64,000 nt of DNA from Actinophytocola sp044466355. Lineage in GTDB: Bacteria > Actinomycetota > Actinomycetes > Mycobacteriales > Pseudonocardiaceae. Below the pieces are notes generated by a model that saw only the letters and a program-made list of their open reading frames with translations, did no database searches and was not told where the DNA came from. Shown piece by piece: positions 33,929 to 42,026 of the stretch (position 1 is its first letter; each line of letters begins with the position of its first letter). The DNA lies in contig NZ_JBITMQ010000001.1 in the NCBI RefSeq assembly GCF_044466355.1, positions 1,178,001-1,242,000 on the forward strand, read 5' to 3'. The position numbers were made by a program, and so were the translations under genes.

Positions 33929-34819
33929 TCTCGCCTCACCGAGCAGCCACGCCCGGAACGCGGTGAACGCGCGCGTACGCGGACGGTCCGTCGGGCGGGC
34001 GAGGCAGAACCGCATCAGCGGGCCCACGCCCTGCGCGAACGGCATGACGAGGTGCGCCGCGGCGAGGTCGGCCGCCACGAACGTGAGCGGTGCGAGCGCG
34101 ACGCCCTGGCCCGCGGCGGCCGCCCGGCAGGTCAGGCTCGAGTCGCCGAAGCTCGGGCCGTGCCGCGCGTCGACGCCGTGCAGGCCCGCGGCCGCGAACC
34201 ACCGGTCCCACAGTTCGGGCGACGCCACCGACCGCAGGAACCCGTGCGCGGGCAGGTGGGCGACGTCGGCGGGGACCTCGAGCCCGTACCGCTGCCGGTA
34301 GGCGGGACTGCACACGAGCACGACCTCGTCGGAGACCAGCACGTCCGTCTCGAACCCCGGCGACGTCTGCCTGCCCGCGGGCAGGATCTCCGCGTCGACG
34401 TCACCCTGGCCGAAGTCGTCGGGACGGCTGGAGGTCATCAGCTCCAGCTCCACCCACGGCTGGCTCTGGTGGAAACCGGACAGCCGGGGGATGAGCCAGT
34501 TGGTGGCGAACAGGGTGTAGGCGCGGATGTGGAGCGCATGCTCGCTCGCGGACCGGCCGGTGAGCTCGTCCGTGGCCGCGCCGAGCGCCGCCAGGTGCCG
34601 CGTCACGGCGTCCAGGTACCGCGCGCCGTCGGGGGTGAGCCGCAGGCCGCGGCCCTCGTGCGCGAACAACGGCACGCCGAGCCACGACTCGAGCACACGG
34701 ACCTGCCTGCTGACCGCACCCGGGGTGACGACCAGTTCCTCGGCCGCCGCCCGGATGCTGCCGAGCCGCCCGGCCACCTCGAAGGTGCGCAACGCGTTGA
34801 GCGGTGGGAGCCGGGGCAC
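33878..34819 (-). CDS. LysR-family transcriptional regulator
   Basis: Regulator of 313 aa. It has the GcvA-like N-terminus (PRLPPLNALRTFEVAGRLGS), HTH RAAAEELVVTPGAVSRQVR, and a periplasmic-binding-like effector domain from about residue 90. It is divergent from the CaiB-type gene at 34949, with a TTGA-N7-TCAA box between, the classical arrangement for a LysR activator of the neighbouring operon. It therefore probably controls the 12-gene methyl-module operon and itself. Its 3' end overlaps the convergent amidohydrolase gene. Confidence 0.92.
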   Translation of the reverse strand: MPRLPPLNALRTFEVAGRLGSIRAAAEELVVTPGAVSRQVRVLESWLGVPLFAHEGRGLRLTPDGARYLDAVTRHLAALGAATDELTGRSASEHALHIRAYTLFATNWLIPRLSGFHQSQPWVELELMTSSRPDDFGQGDVDAEILPAGRQTSPGFETDVLVSDEVVLVCSPAYRQRYGLEVPADVAHLPAHGFLRSVASPELWDRWFAAAGLHGVDARHGPSFGDSSLTCRAAAAGQGVALAPLTFVAADLAAAHLVMPFAQGVGPLMRFCLARPTDRPRTRAFTAFRAWLLGEARSATEVEGVRRGRDPVT

Positions 34820-34839
34820 GTGGCGAGTGTCCGTGACCG

Positions 34840-34854
34840 TTGAGCTGAGGTCAA
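34840..34854. promoter_or_regulatory. LysR box
   Basis: TTGA-GCTGAGG-TCAA inverted repeat containing T-N11-A, extendable to GTTGA/TCAAC arms, between the divergent lysR and CaiB-type genes. It lies 20 bp from the lysR start and 95 bp from the other, typical of an autoregulatory and activation site. Confidence 0.75.
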
Positions 34855-34948
34855 CAGTTGCGTGCTTTTCCGTCGCCCCAGCGGCTCCCGCGGCGACCTA
34901 CGCTCGACTCACGGCCGATCAGCGGCCACTGTGGACAGAGGAGGCACC

Positions 34949-37222
34949 GTGGCCGGACCGCTCCAAGGCATCCGGGTCGTCGACTTCGGTCACCACGTGG
35001 CGGGGCCGCTGCTGGCGGTCATGCTCGCCGACCAGGGCGCCGACGTGGTCCACGTCGACGCGCCGGGCAACCGGGACGCCGACCGGACGGCCGACGCCTT
35101 CTTCAACCGCGGCAAGCGGCGCATCTCCCTCGATCTCACCGACCCCGGCGACCGCGAGGTCGCGCACCGTCTCGCGGCGCGAGCCGACGTGCTCGTCGAG
35201 AACTTCCGGCCCGGGGTGATGACGCGCCTCGGCCTGGGCTGGGAACAGCTGCGGAAGGCCGTGCCCGGGCTGGTCTACGTGTCGCTGCCCGGGTTCGCCC
35301 CGGACGACCCGCGCGCGGGCGTGCGTGCCTGGGAGGGCGTCGTGGACGCGGCGACGGGCAACTGCCGCCTGCGCGCGGGTGAGGCTCCCGACGGGTGGGA
35401 CGGCTCCGTGCCGACCTACAGCGCGGTCCCGGTCGCCTCCAACTTCGCCGCGTTCCTCGGCGCCGTGGGTGTCGTGGCCGCGCTGGTCGAACGGCACCGG
35501 TCCGGGTCGGGCCAGCACGTCTCGGTGCCGCTGTTCGACGCGATGTTCGAGGCGATCGGCGACGCGGGCGCCTACGTCACCGCGTGGGGTATGGCGCCGC
35601 CGCGCCCCATCAGGAGCAACGGCAGCGGCACCTACCTGTGCGCGGACGGCGGCCACGTGCAGTTCAACCCGATCGGCGCGACCCGCCGCTTCGTGGCCTG
35701 GTTCCTGCGGGCCGCGGACCGGCCGGAGTGGATCGACGAGACCGACGACGACCTGCTCCGCAAGCGCCTCACCGCGCTGTTCGCCACCCGCACTGCCCAG
35801 GAGTGGGAGGACCTCGGTCACGCGGCGGGCGTGCCGCTGGCCAGGGTCCGCACGCCGGAGGAGTGGCTGGAGTCGGCGCACGCCCGCGCGTCGGGCGCCG
35901 TCACGCGGCTCGACGACCCGCGGCTGGGGCCGACGCTCATGCCGGGTGCGGTGCTGCACGTCGGCGACGGTCAGGACCCGGTCGGTCCGCGTCATCTGCC
36001 GGACGAGGACCGCGACGGCATCCTGCGTGAGCTGGCGGCACCAGCCCCCGACCGTCCGGCACCGACCGGCGAACCGCGCCGCCGCCCGCTGGAAGGGCTG
36101 CGCGTGGTGGACCTGACGCAGATCCTGGCGGGCCCGACGGCCGGGCGGATCCTCGCCGAACTGGGCGCGGACGTCGTCAAGGTCAACGCTCCGGGCCGCA
36201 CGATCTTCGCGCACGGTGTCGTCAACCGGGGCAAGCGGACGGTCCTGCTCGACGTGCGCGACCAGCCGGGCCAGGACGTGTTCTGGTCCCTCGTCGACGA
36301 CGCGGACGTCGTGCTGCAGAACTTCCCGCCCGGCACGGCTGAGCGCTACGGTATCGGCCACGAGCGGGTCAACGCGCGCAAACCGGACGTCGTCCACGTC
36401 GCCGTCAGCTGCTACGGCGGCATCGGGCCGTGGGCGCCGGGCCGCGGGTACGAGACGCAGGGCCAGGCGGTCACCGGCCTGATGGCCCGCGCGGGTGGCC
36501 CCGGCAGGCAACCGGCGGTGCTCGGCCCCTACAACCTGCTCGACTACGGCACCGGCGTGCTCGCCGCGTTCGGGGCCGTGGTCGGGATCTACCACCGCCT
36601 GGTCACCGGCGAGGGACTGCGGCTGCGCACGTCACTGGCGCAGGCGAGCACCTACCACCAGGCGGCGTTCCTGCTCAAGCACGCCCGCGGCGCGCCAGGC
36701 CGCGAACCGGCCGGGCCGGGGGCGCGCGGACACACGCCGCTGCAACGGTTCTACCGGGCGAGCGACCGCTGGTTCTTCCTCGGCGCGACCCTCGCGGACC
36801 TGTACCGCCTCACGGAGGTGGCGGGGTTCACGGTGCCGCGGGGGCGTTCGCTGGACGTACTCCAGCCGAGGTTCGACGCCGCCTTCGCGACCCGCACGGC
36901 GCGTGAGTGGGTGGACGTGTTGCGCGCCATGGGGATCGGCGCGCACGAGGTGGTCGACCTCGCCGAGCTGATGACGGATCCGCTGGTGCGGGAACGAGGA
37001 CTGAGCGTCACACAGGTTTCGGCGGAAGTGGGTGAGGTGACCATGCCAGGCATCGCGTTGTCCATGTCCGCGACGGGTCCGCGGATCGGCGCGCCCGTCG
37101 CGCCGGCGGGCACGGACGCCGTCGAGGTGCTCGACCGGATCGGGCTCGGCGCCGCCGTCCCCGACCTCGAAGCGCGGGGCGCGCTCCAGACGGCGGGCCT
37201 GCCCCACGGGTGGCGGCGATGA
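34949..37222 (+). CDS. Fused two-domain CaiB/BaiF-type CoA-transferase (family III)
   Basis: CoA-transferase of 757 aa, twice the usual length of about 400, because two family III units are fused. The first begins with QGIRVVDFGHHVAGPLLAVM and ADVLVENFRPGVMTRLG; the second, from about residue 380, begins with EGLRVVDLTQILAGPTAGRI and ADVVLQNFPPGTAERYG. Normal enzymes are interlocked homodimers, so the fusion may be a pseudo-dimer with one specialised site. GTG at 34949 with AGGAGG at 6 nt. First gene of the LysR-controlled operon; it probably makes the CoA thioester of the pathway substrate from another acyl-CoA. Confidence 0.9.
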   Translation: MAGPLQGIRVVDFGHHVAGPLLAVMLADQGADVVHVDAPGNRDADRTADAFFNRGKRRISLDLTDPGDREVAHRLAARADVLVENFRPGVMTRLGLGWEQLRKAVPGLVYVSLPGFAPDDPRAGVRAWEGVVDAATGNCRLRAGEAPDGWDGSVPTYSAVPVASNFAAFLGAVGVVAALVERHRSGSGQHVSVPLFDAMFEAIGDAGAYVTAWGMAPPRPIRSNGSGTYLCADGGHVQFNPIGATRRFVAWFLRAADRPEWIDETDDDLLRKRLTALFATRTAQEWEDLGHAAGVPLARVRTPEEWLESAHARASGAVTRLDDPRLGPTLMPGAVLHVGDGQDPVGPRHLPDEDRDGILRELAAPAPDRPAPTGEPRRRPLEGLRVVDLTQILAGPTAGRILAELGADVVKVNAPGRTIFAHGVVNRGKRTVLLDVRDQPGQDVFWSLVDDADVVLQNFPPGTAERYGIGHERVNARKPDVVHVAVSCYGGIGPWAPGRGYETQGQAVTGLMARAGGPGRQPAVLGPYNLLDYGTGVLAAFGAVVGIYHRLVTGEGLRLRTSLAQASTYHQAAFLLKHARGAPGREPAGPGARGHTPLQRFYRASDRWFFLGATLADLYRLTEVAGFTVPRGRSLDVLQPRFDAAFATRTAREWVDVLRAMGIGAHEVVDLAELMTDPLVRERGLSVTQVSAEVGEVTMPGIALSMSATGPRIGAPVAPAGTDAVEVLDRIGLGAAVPDLEARGALQTAGLPHGWRR

Positions 37223-38445
37223 CGACTCCCGAGACGGGCTTCGACCTCCTCATCCGCGGACACGTCCTCGACCCCGGGTCCGGTCTGGACGGACGGATGG
37301 ACATCGGGATCACGGGCGGGCGGATCGCCGCCATCGCGCCGGAACTCGACGCCACCGGCACGGTCCTCGACGTGCGCGGCACGGGCCGCTACGTGGTCCC
37401 CGGCCTGATCGACATCCACACCCACGTGGCGCACGGCGCGACGACCGCCGGGGTGGGCATGGGCTGCTGCGACCCCGACGTGGTGGGGATCGGCTCGGGC
37501 GTGACCACGCTCGTCGACGCCGGGTCGGTCGGCGTGGCGAACGTCGGGGTCTTCCCGGCGCACGTCCTGCCGAAGGCACGCACCAGGGTCGTCGTCTTCG
37601 TGAACGCCGGACGGTACGCGCACACCATGCCGGGCCCGGCCGACTTCGCCTCCCTCGACGACCTCGACGCGCCGGCCGTCGCGAAGTGCGTCGAGCACAA
37701 CCCGGGCCTCGTCGGCGGTGTGAAGCTGCGGCTGGTCGGCGAACTCGTCAACGAACGCGGCGAGGACCTCGTCCGCCGGTCGAAGGCGATCGCCCGCGAG
37801 CACGGCGTGCCGCTCATGGTCCACATCGGCGACATGAAGGCGGCGCAGCGCCCCCGGGTGGACCGGATGGGCGAGGTGACCCGTTACCTGCTCGACGCGC
37901 TGGAGCCCGGGGACGTCCTCACACACCTGTGCACCCCGAACCCCGGCGGCGTGATGGACGACCTCGACGCCTCCCTCAAGCTGCTCGCCGAGGCCAGGGC
38001 CCGCGGAGTCGTGCTCGACCCCGCGATCGGCATGGGCAACTTCGGCTACGCCGTGGCCCGCGAGCAGGCCGAGCGCGGCCTGGTGCCGGACACGATCAGC
38101 AGCGACGTCACCGCGATGGGCCAGTCGTTCCACAGCCTCGTGGAGTGCATGGCCAAGTTCATGGCGGTCGGCTACCCGTTCGCCGACGTCGTGGCCATGA
38201 CGACCGGACACGCCGCCGCGGCCGTCGGCAGGCAGGACGACCTCGGCGCCATCGCGGTCGGGCGGGAAGCCGACCTGACCGTGCTCGACCTGGTGCGCGG
38301 CGACTTCACGTTCACCGACACCACCAAGGCCACCTTCCGCGGCGAGCACGGCATCGTCCCCGTGCACACGGTGCGTGCGGGGGAACTCGTGCCGCCGGTC
38401 TGGGGCACCCACCCGTGGGGCTGGCTGCCGGCGGTGGCCCGATGA
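37219..38445 (+). CDS. Dihydroorotase-like amidohydrolase
   Basis: Amidohydrolase-family metalloenzyme of 408 aa with the cyclic-amidase layout. An N-terminal beta-sandwich strand (DLLIRGHVLDPGSGLDGR) precedes YVVPGLIDIHTHVAHG, a GGVKLRLVGELV Lys that could be the bridging residue, PLMVHIGDM, LTHLCTPNPGG, and SSDVTAMG as the late Asp. A C-terminal ADLTVLDLVRGDF closes the sandwich. Relatives act on cyclic amides, D-amino-acid amides or lactones. ATGA overlap with the CoA-transferase gene. The substrate may be a cyclic intermediate. Confidence 0.85.
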   Translation: MTTPETGFDLLIRGHVLDPGSGLDGRMDIGITGGRIAAIAPELDATGTVLDVRGTGRYVVPGLIDIHTHVAHGATTAGVGMGCCDPDVVGIGSGVTTLVDAGSVGVANVGVFPAHVLPKARTRVVVFVNAGRYAHTMPGPADFASLDDLDAPAVAKCVEHNPGLVGGVKLRLVGELVNERGEDLVRRSKAIAREHGVPLMVHIGDMKAAQRPRVDRMGEVTRYLLDALEPGDVLTHLCTPNPGGVMDDLDASLKLLAEARARGVVLDPAIGMGNFGYAVAREQAERGLVPDTISSDVTAMGQSFHSLVECMAKFMAVGYPFADVVAMTTGHAAAAVGRQDDLGAIAVGREADLTVLDLVRGDFTFTDTTKATFRGEHGIVPVHTVRAGELVPPVWGTHPWGWLPAVAR

Positions 38446-39419
38446 ACTACGAGGCGCTGCCGGACTGGGAGCGGCTGCCGCCGGAACACCACCACAGCGA
38501 CGTGGCGGGCGTTGACGTCGACGCCGACGACCGCGTGTACCTGTTGACGCGCAACGAGAACCGCGTGTTCGTCTACGACCGCGACGGCACGTTCCTGACG
38601 ACGTGGGGGGACGGCGTCTTCACCACGCCGCACGGCCTGACCGTCGCCCCCGACGGCACTGTCTACTGCGTCGACTGCGGCGACCACACCGTGCGCCGGT
38701 TCAGCCAGGACGGCACGCTGCTGCAGACCATCGGCACCCCCGGCGTGCCGACCGACACCGGCTACCGCAGGGGTGGGAAACCCGTGGTGCACAACGTCGA
38801 AACGGTCGCGCGACCCGCTGGTCCGTTCAACGGGTGCACGAACCTCACCGTGGCCCCGACCGGTGACCTCTACGTCGCCGACGGGTACGGGAACTGCCGC
38901 GTGCACCGCTTCACCGCGGACGGCGAGCTGATCACGTCGTGGGGCGGGATCGGGGTCGGTCCCGGCGAGTTCCACCTGCCGCACGGCATCCGCGCGACAC
39001 CGGGCGGCCGGATCCTCGTCTGCGACCGCGAGAACGACCGCATCCAGGTCTTCGACCTCGACGGCACCTATATGACGTCCTGGACGGACGTCCAGCGGCC
39101 GACGGACCTCGCCGTCGACGGGGACGGCCTGGTGTACGTGTCGGAGCTGTGGCGACCCCTCGGCACCGCGTCGTTCACCCGCGGCACCACCGCGGTCGAC
39201 CTGCCCGGCCGCGTCACCGTCTTCGACCCGGCCGGGAACGTGGTCGCCAGGTGGGGCGCGCCGGGGGACTTCATCGCCCCGCACGCCATCGCGGTCGACT
39301 CGGCGGGCGACGTCTACGTGGGCGAGGTCACCGGCACCTTCGGCGTCGCGGCGGGCCGGGTCCCGGCGAGCCTCGGCGACCACCAACTGCAGAAGTTCGT
39401 ACGAGCGAAGGCGGAATGA
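38442..39419 (+). CDS. NHL-repeat beta-propeller protein
   Basis: Protein of 325 aa made of NHL/SMP-30-like blades: repeated segments such as TPHGLTVAPDGTVYCVDCGD, LTVAPTGDLYVADGYGNCRV, LPHGIRATPGGRILVCDREN and APHAIAVDSAGDVYVGEVTG. Relatives include peptidyl-amidoglycolate lyases and lactonases, so it could be a lyase acting on a hydroxylated N-linked carbon or a lactonase. No signal peptide. ATGA junctions on both sides place it firmly in the operon. Exact activity unknown. Confidence 0.8.
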   Translation: MNYEALPDWERLPPEHHHSDVAGVDVDADDRVYLLTRNENRVFVYDRDGTFLTTWGDGVFTTPHGLTVAPDGTVYCVDCGDHTVRRFSQDGTLLQTIGTPGVPTDTGYRRGGKPVVHNVETVARPAGPFNGCTNLTVAPTGDLYVADGYGNCRVHRFTADGELITSWGGIGVGPGEFHLPHGIRATPGGRILVCDRENDRIQVFDLDGTYMTSWTDVQRPTDLAVDGDGLVYVSELWRPLGTASFTRGTTAVDLPGRVTVFDPAGNVVARWGAPGDFIAPHAIAVDSAGDVYVGEVTGTFGVAAGRVPASLGDHQLQKFVRAKAE

Positions 39420-40618
39420 TGCGACGGAACGTTGGACACATCAGGACCTCCCACGGCGGAAACCTGCCACTGCCCGCCGACCTCGACGCGCTGCTGGCCA
39501 CCACCGACCGGGACCAGACCGCCGTCGAGACCCGTCTCGTCTCGGCGGTGCGGGACGTCGTCGGCACCCAGGTCGACTGCGGCATCGACGTCGTCAACGA
39601 CGGCGAGTACGTGAAGGCGGGCGCCGCGGGCGCCTACACCGGGTACGTCAACGCCCGCGTCACCGGCTGGGAGGTCCGCGACGGCGACGCCGCGCCGCCG
39701 CCCAAGCGTGGCGGCCCCGGCGAACGCGACCGCGCCCTCTTCCCCGGCACCTACGAGTCCGGCCTCTGGCTTTCGGGTTCCGGCGGAGCCATCCGCCCCG
39801 GCTTCGCCACCCCAGGCCGCACACCGCGCCGCCGCGGCACCCGCGTGTGCGTCGAACCGGTGCGCTACACCGGATACGACGCGGTCACGGCGGACGTCAC
39901 CGCACTCCAGAAGGCACTGCCGGGCGGGGACACGGAGGGCTTCATCGCCGCGCTCGGCCCGCTCAGCCTCGGCGCGGGCGCGGTCAACGAGTACTACGCC
40001 AGCGAAGAGGAGTACCTGTTCGCGGTCGCCGAGGTGATGCGTGAGGAGTACCGCGCCATCACCGACGCCGGACTGATCGTGCAGCTCGACGAACCCGAGT
40101 TCCTCACCACGTGGACGTTCTACCCCGACTGGGACGTGCCCCGGTACCGCAAGTACCTGGAGATGGCCGTCGAGGTGATCAACCACTCCCTCGACGGCGT
40201 CCCGCTCGAACAGGTCCGGTTCCACAGCTGTTTCGGCAGCGGGCACCGGCCGCACGTCACCGACATCGAGCTGCGGCACGTCGTCGACCTGATCCCGCGC
40301 ATCAACGCGCAGACCTACGCGATCGAGTCCGGCAACGTCCGCCACGCGCACGAGTGGCGGGTGTGGGAGGACGTCACGCTTCCCGAGGGACGCAACGTCA
40401 TGCCGGGTGTGGTCAGCCACGCCACCGACCTCGTCGAGCACCCGGAGCTGGTCGCGGAGCGGCTGGTCAACTTCGCGAGCGTGCTCGGCAGGGAGAACGT
40501 GCAGGCGGGCACCGACTGCGGGATCGGTTCCCGCGTCGGGCACGAGGAGATCGCCTGGGCGAAGCTGCGCGCGCTCGGTGCGGGCGCGGCGATCGCGAGC
40601 AAGACGTTGTGGCCGTGA
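39416..40618 (+). CDS. MetE-core methyltransferase-like protein 1
   Basis: Protein of 400 aa homologous to the C-terminal catalytic barrel of cobalamin-independent methionine synthase; the N-terminal half of full MetE is absent. The zinc-site residues are present: His270 and Cys272 (FHSCFG), Glu304 (AIESGN) and Cys368 (TDCGIG). Full MetE moves a methyl group from methyl-THF polyglutamate to homocysteine; single-barrel relatives use other donors and acceptors. The operon context suggests transfer of a substrate methyl group to or from a thiol or folate. The ATG at 39416 overlaps the upstream stop. It differs greatly from the second MetE-core protein of the operon. Confidence 0.85.
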   Translation: MMRRNVGHIRTSHGGNLPLPADLDALLATTDRDQTAVETRLVSAVRDVVGTQVDCGIDVVNDGEYVKAGAAGAYTGYVNARVTGWEVRDGDAAPPPKRGGPGERDRALFPGTYESGLWLSGSGGAIRPGFATPGRTPRRRGTRVCVEPVRYTGYDAVTADVTALQKALPGGDTEGFIAALGPLSLGAGAVNEYYASEEEYLFAVAEVMREEYRAITDAGLIVQLDEPEFLTTWTFYPDWDVPRYRKYLEMAVEVINHSLDGVPLEQVRFHSCFGSGHRPHVTDIELRHVVDLIPRINAQTYAIESGNVRHAHEWRVWEDVTLPEGRNVMPGVVSHATDLVEHPELVAERLVNFASVLGRENVQAGTDCGIGSRVGHEEIAWAKLRALGAGAAIASKTLWP

Positions 40619-41091
40619 GCACCTGGCCGACGCCGTTCCGGCCGCGGATCCCGGCGCGGTGGTCCTACCGGCTGCACGCCGTGCTGGCCACGAACCGCGC
40701 CTACCGGTGGCTTGCCGCGCGGCTGGAGCGCAGCCCGCGTGCCTACCGCGTGTTCACCGCCACCGAGCGCGTGTCCAAGGAGAAGCTGTTCGGCTGCCGG
40801 ATGTGCGGCCAGTGCGCGTTGCCGACCACCGGTTACGCGTGCCCGATGACCTGCCCCAAGCAGCTGCGCAACGGGCCGTGCGGGGGCGTGTCGCCCGAGG
40901 GCCGGTGCGAGGTGCACCCGGCGGTCCGCTGCGTGTGGGTGCTCGCCCATGACCGCGCGGTGGCCGCCGGTCACGGCACCGACCTCGACCTGCTGCAGCG
41001 ACCGGTGGACCACCGCGAGCAGGGCCGCAGCTCGTGGGTCAACTACTGGCAGGGCCGCGACGACACGATGGTCATCGAGGTGCGGCCGTGA
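40615..41091 (+). CDS. MetV-like Cys-rich partner of methylenetetrahydrofolate reductase
   Basis: Protein of 158 aa whose centre holds eight closely spaced cysteines (CRMCGQC, then ACPMTCPKQLRNGPCGG and RCEVHPAVRC), matching the domain known as MTHFR C-terminal, or MetV in acetogens, where it is the metal/FeS partner of MetF. Here it directly precedes a MetF gene with a GTGA overlap. It probably forms a MetF-MetV complex that interconverts methyl-THF and methylene-THF, in this context perhaps in the oxidative direction. GTG start at 40615 overlapping the MetE-like stop. Confidence 0.82.
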   Translation: MSTWPTPFRPRIPARWSYRLHAVLATNRAYRWLAARLERSPRAYRVFTATERVSKEKLFGCRMCGQCALPTTGYACPMTCPKQLRNGPCGGVSPEGRCEVHPAVRCVWVLAHDRAVAAGHGTDLDLLQRPVDHREQGRSSWVNYWQGRDDTMVIEVRP

Positions 41092-42026
41092 CCGCGGGAC
41101 TGCGGGACGCGCTCGACGCGGGCCGGTTCGCGGTCACCGCGGAGCTGGGCCCGCCGCGTGGCGCCGACCCGGACGCCCTGGCCCGCAAGACGGAACTGCT
41201 GCGCGGCTGGGTCGACGCGGTCAACGTGACGGACAACCAGGGCGCCCGGGTGCGGATGTCGAGCCTCGGCGCGGCGGTCCTCGTGCAGCGGTCCGGTCTC
41301 GCGCCGGTGATGCAGCTGACCTGCCGTGACCGCAACCGGATGGCGCTGCAGTCCGACCTGCTGGCCGCGGGTGCGCTGGGCATCCCGCACGTGCTGCTGC
41401 TGACCGGCGACCACCCGAAGCTCGGCGACCACCCGGAGGCGAAACCCGTGTTCGACCTCGACGGCGTGCAGCTGACGTGGCTGGCCCGCACGCTGCGGGA
41501 CGGCACGCTGATGTCCGGTGACCCGCTCACGGTCGCACCGCGGTGGCTGATCGGGACGGTCGAGAACCCGTTCGCGCCGCCGCTGGCGCACCGTGCCGAC
41601 CGGCTCGCGAAGAAGGTGGCGGCGGGCGCGGAGTTCGTGCAGACGCAGTACGTGTTCGACGTGCCGGTGTTCGCACGATGGCTGGCCCGGTTGCGCGATC
41701 TCGGCGTCACGGAACGCTGCGCGGTCCTGCCGGGCGTCGGGCCGATCCGGTCCTCGCGGATGCTCGAGTTCCTGCGCACCGCCGTCCCCGGCGTGCACGT
41801 CCCGTCCGAAGTGGACGCACGGTTTCGGGGTGTGCCCGCCGACCGGGTGGGGGAGACGGGCCTGCGGCTGTGCGCGGAGACGATCCGGGAACTCGCCGAA
41901 CTTCCCGGCGTCGCGGGGGTCCACGTGATGGCGTTCGGGTTCGAGCACGGCGTGCCCGAGATCCTCGACCGTGCCGGGATCGCGCCGCACGTCACGACTC
42001 TGGAGGGCAGTGCCGATGCTCGTTGA
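41088..42026 (+). CDS. metF: Methylenetetrahydrofolate reductase (MetF family)
   Basis: FAD-dependent MTHFR barrel of 312 aa. It has the N-terminal FAVTAELGPPRGADPDAL with the catalytic Glu, VTDNQGARVRMSSLG, HVLLLTGDHPKLGDH, FVQTQYVFDVPVFARW and a C-terminal GVHVMAFGFEHGVPEIL. The ELGPPRG version of the N-terminus is that of MetF proteins that work with a MetV partner. Coupled by GTGA to the MetV-like gene. Inferred to oxidise methyl-THF produced by demethylation, feeding the C1 pool that PurU drains to formate. Confidence 0.88.
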   Translation: MTAGLRDALDAGRFAVTAELGPPRGADPDALARKTELLRGWVDAVNVTDNQGARVRMSSLGAAVLVQRSGLAPVMQLTCRDRNRMALQSDLLAAGALGIPHVLLLTGDHPKLGDHPEAKPVFDLDGVQLTWLARTLRDGTLMSGDPLTVAPRWLIGTVENPFAPPLAHRADRLAKKVAAGAEFVQTQYVFDVPVFARWLARLRDLGVTERCAVLPGVGPIRSSRMLEFLRTAVPGVHVPSEVDARFRGVPADRVGETGLRLCAETIRELAELPGVAGVHVMAFGFEHGVPEILDRAGIAPHVTTLEGSADAR

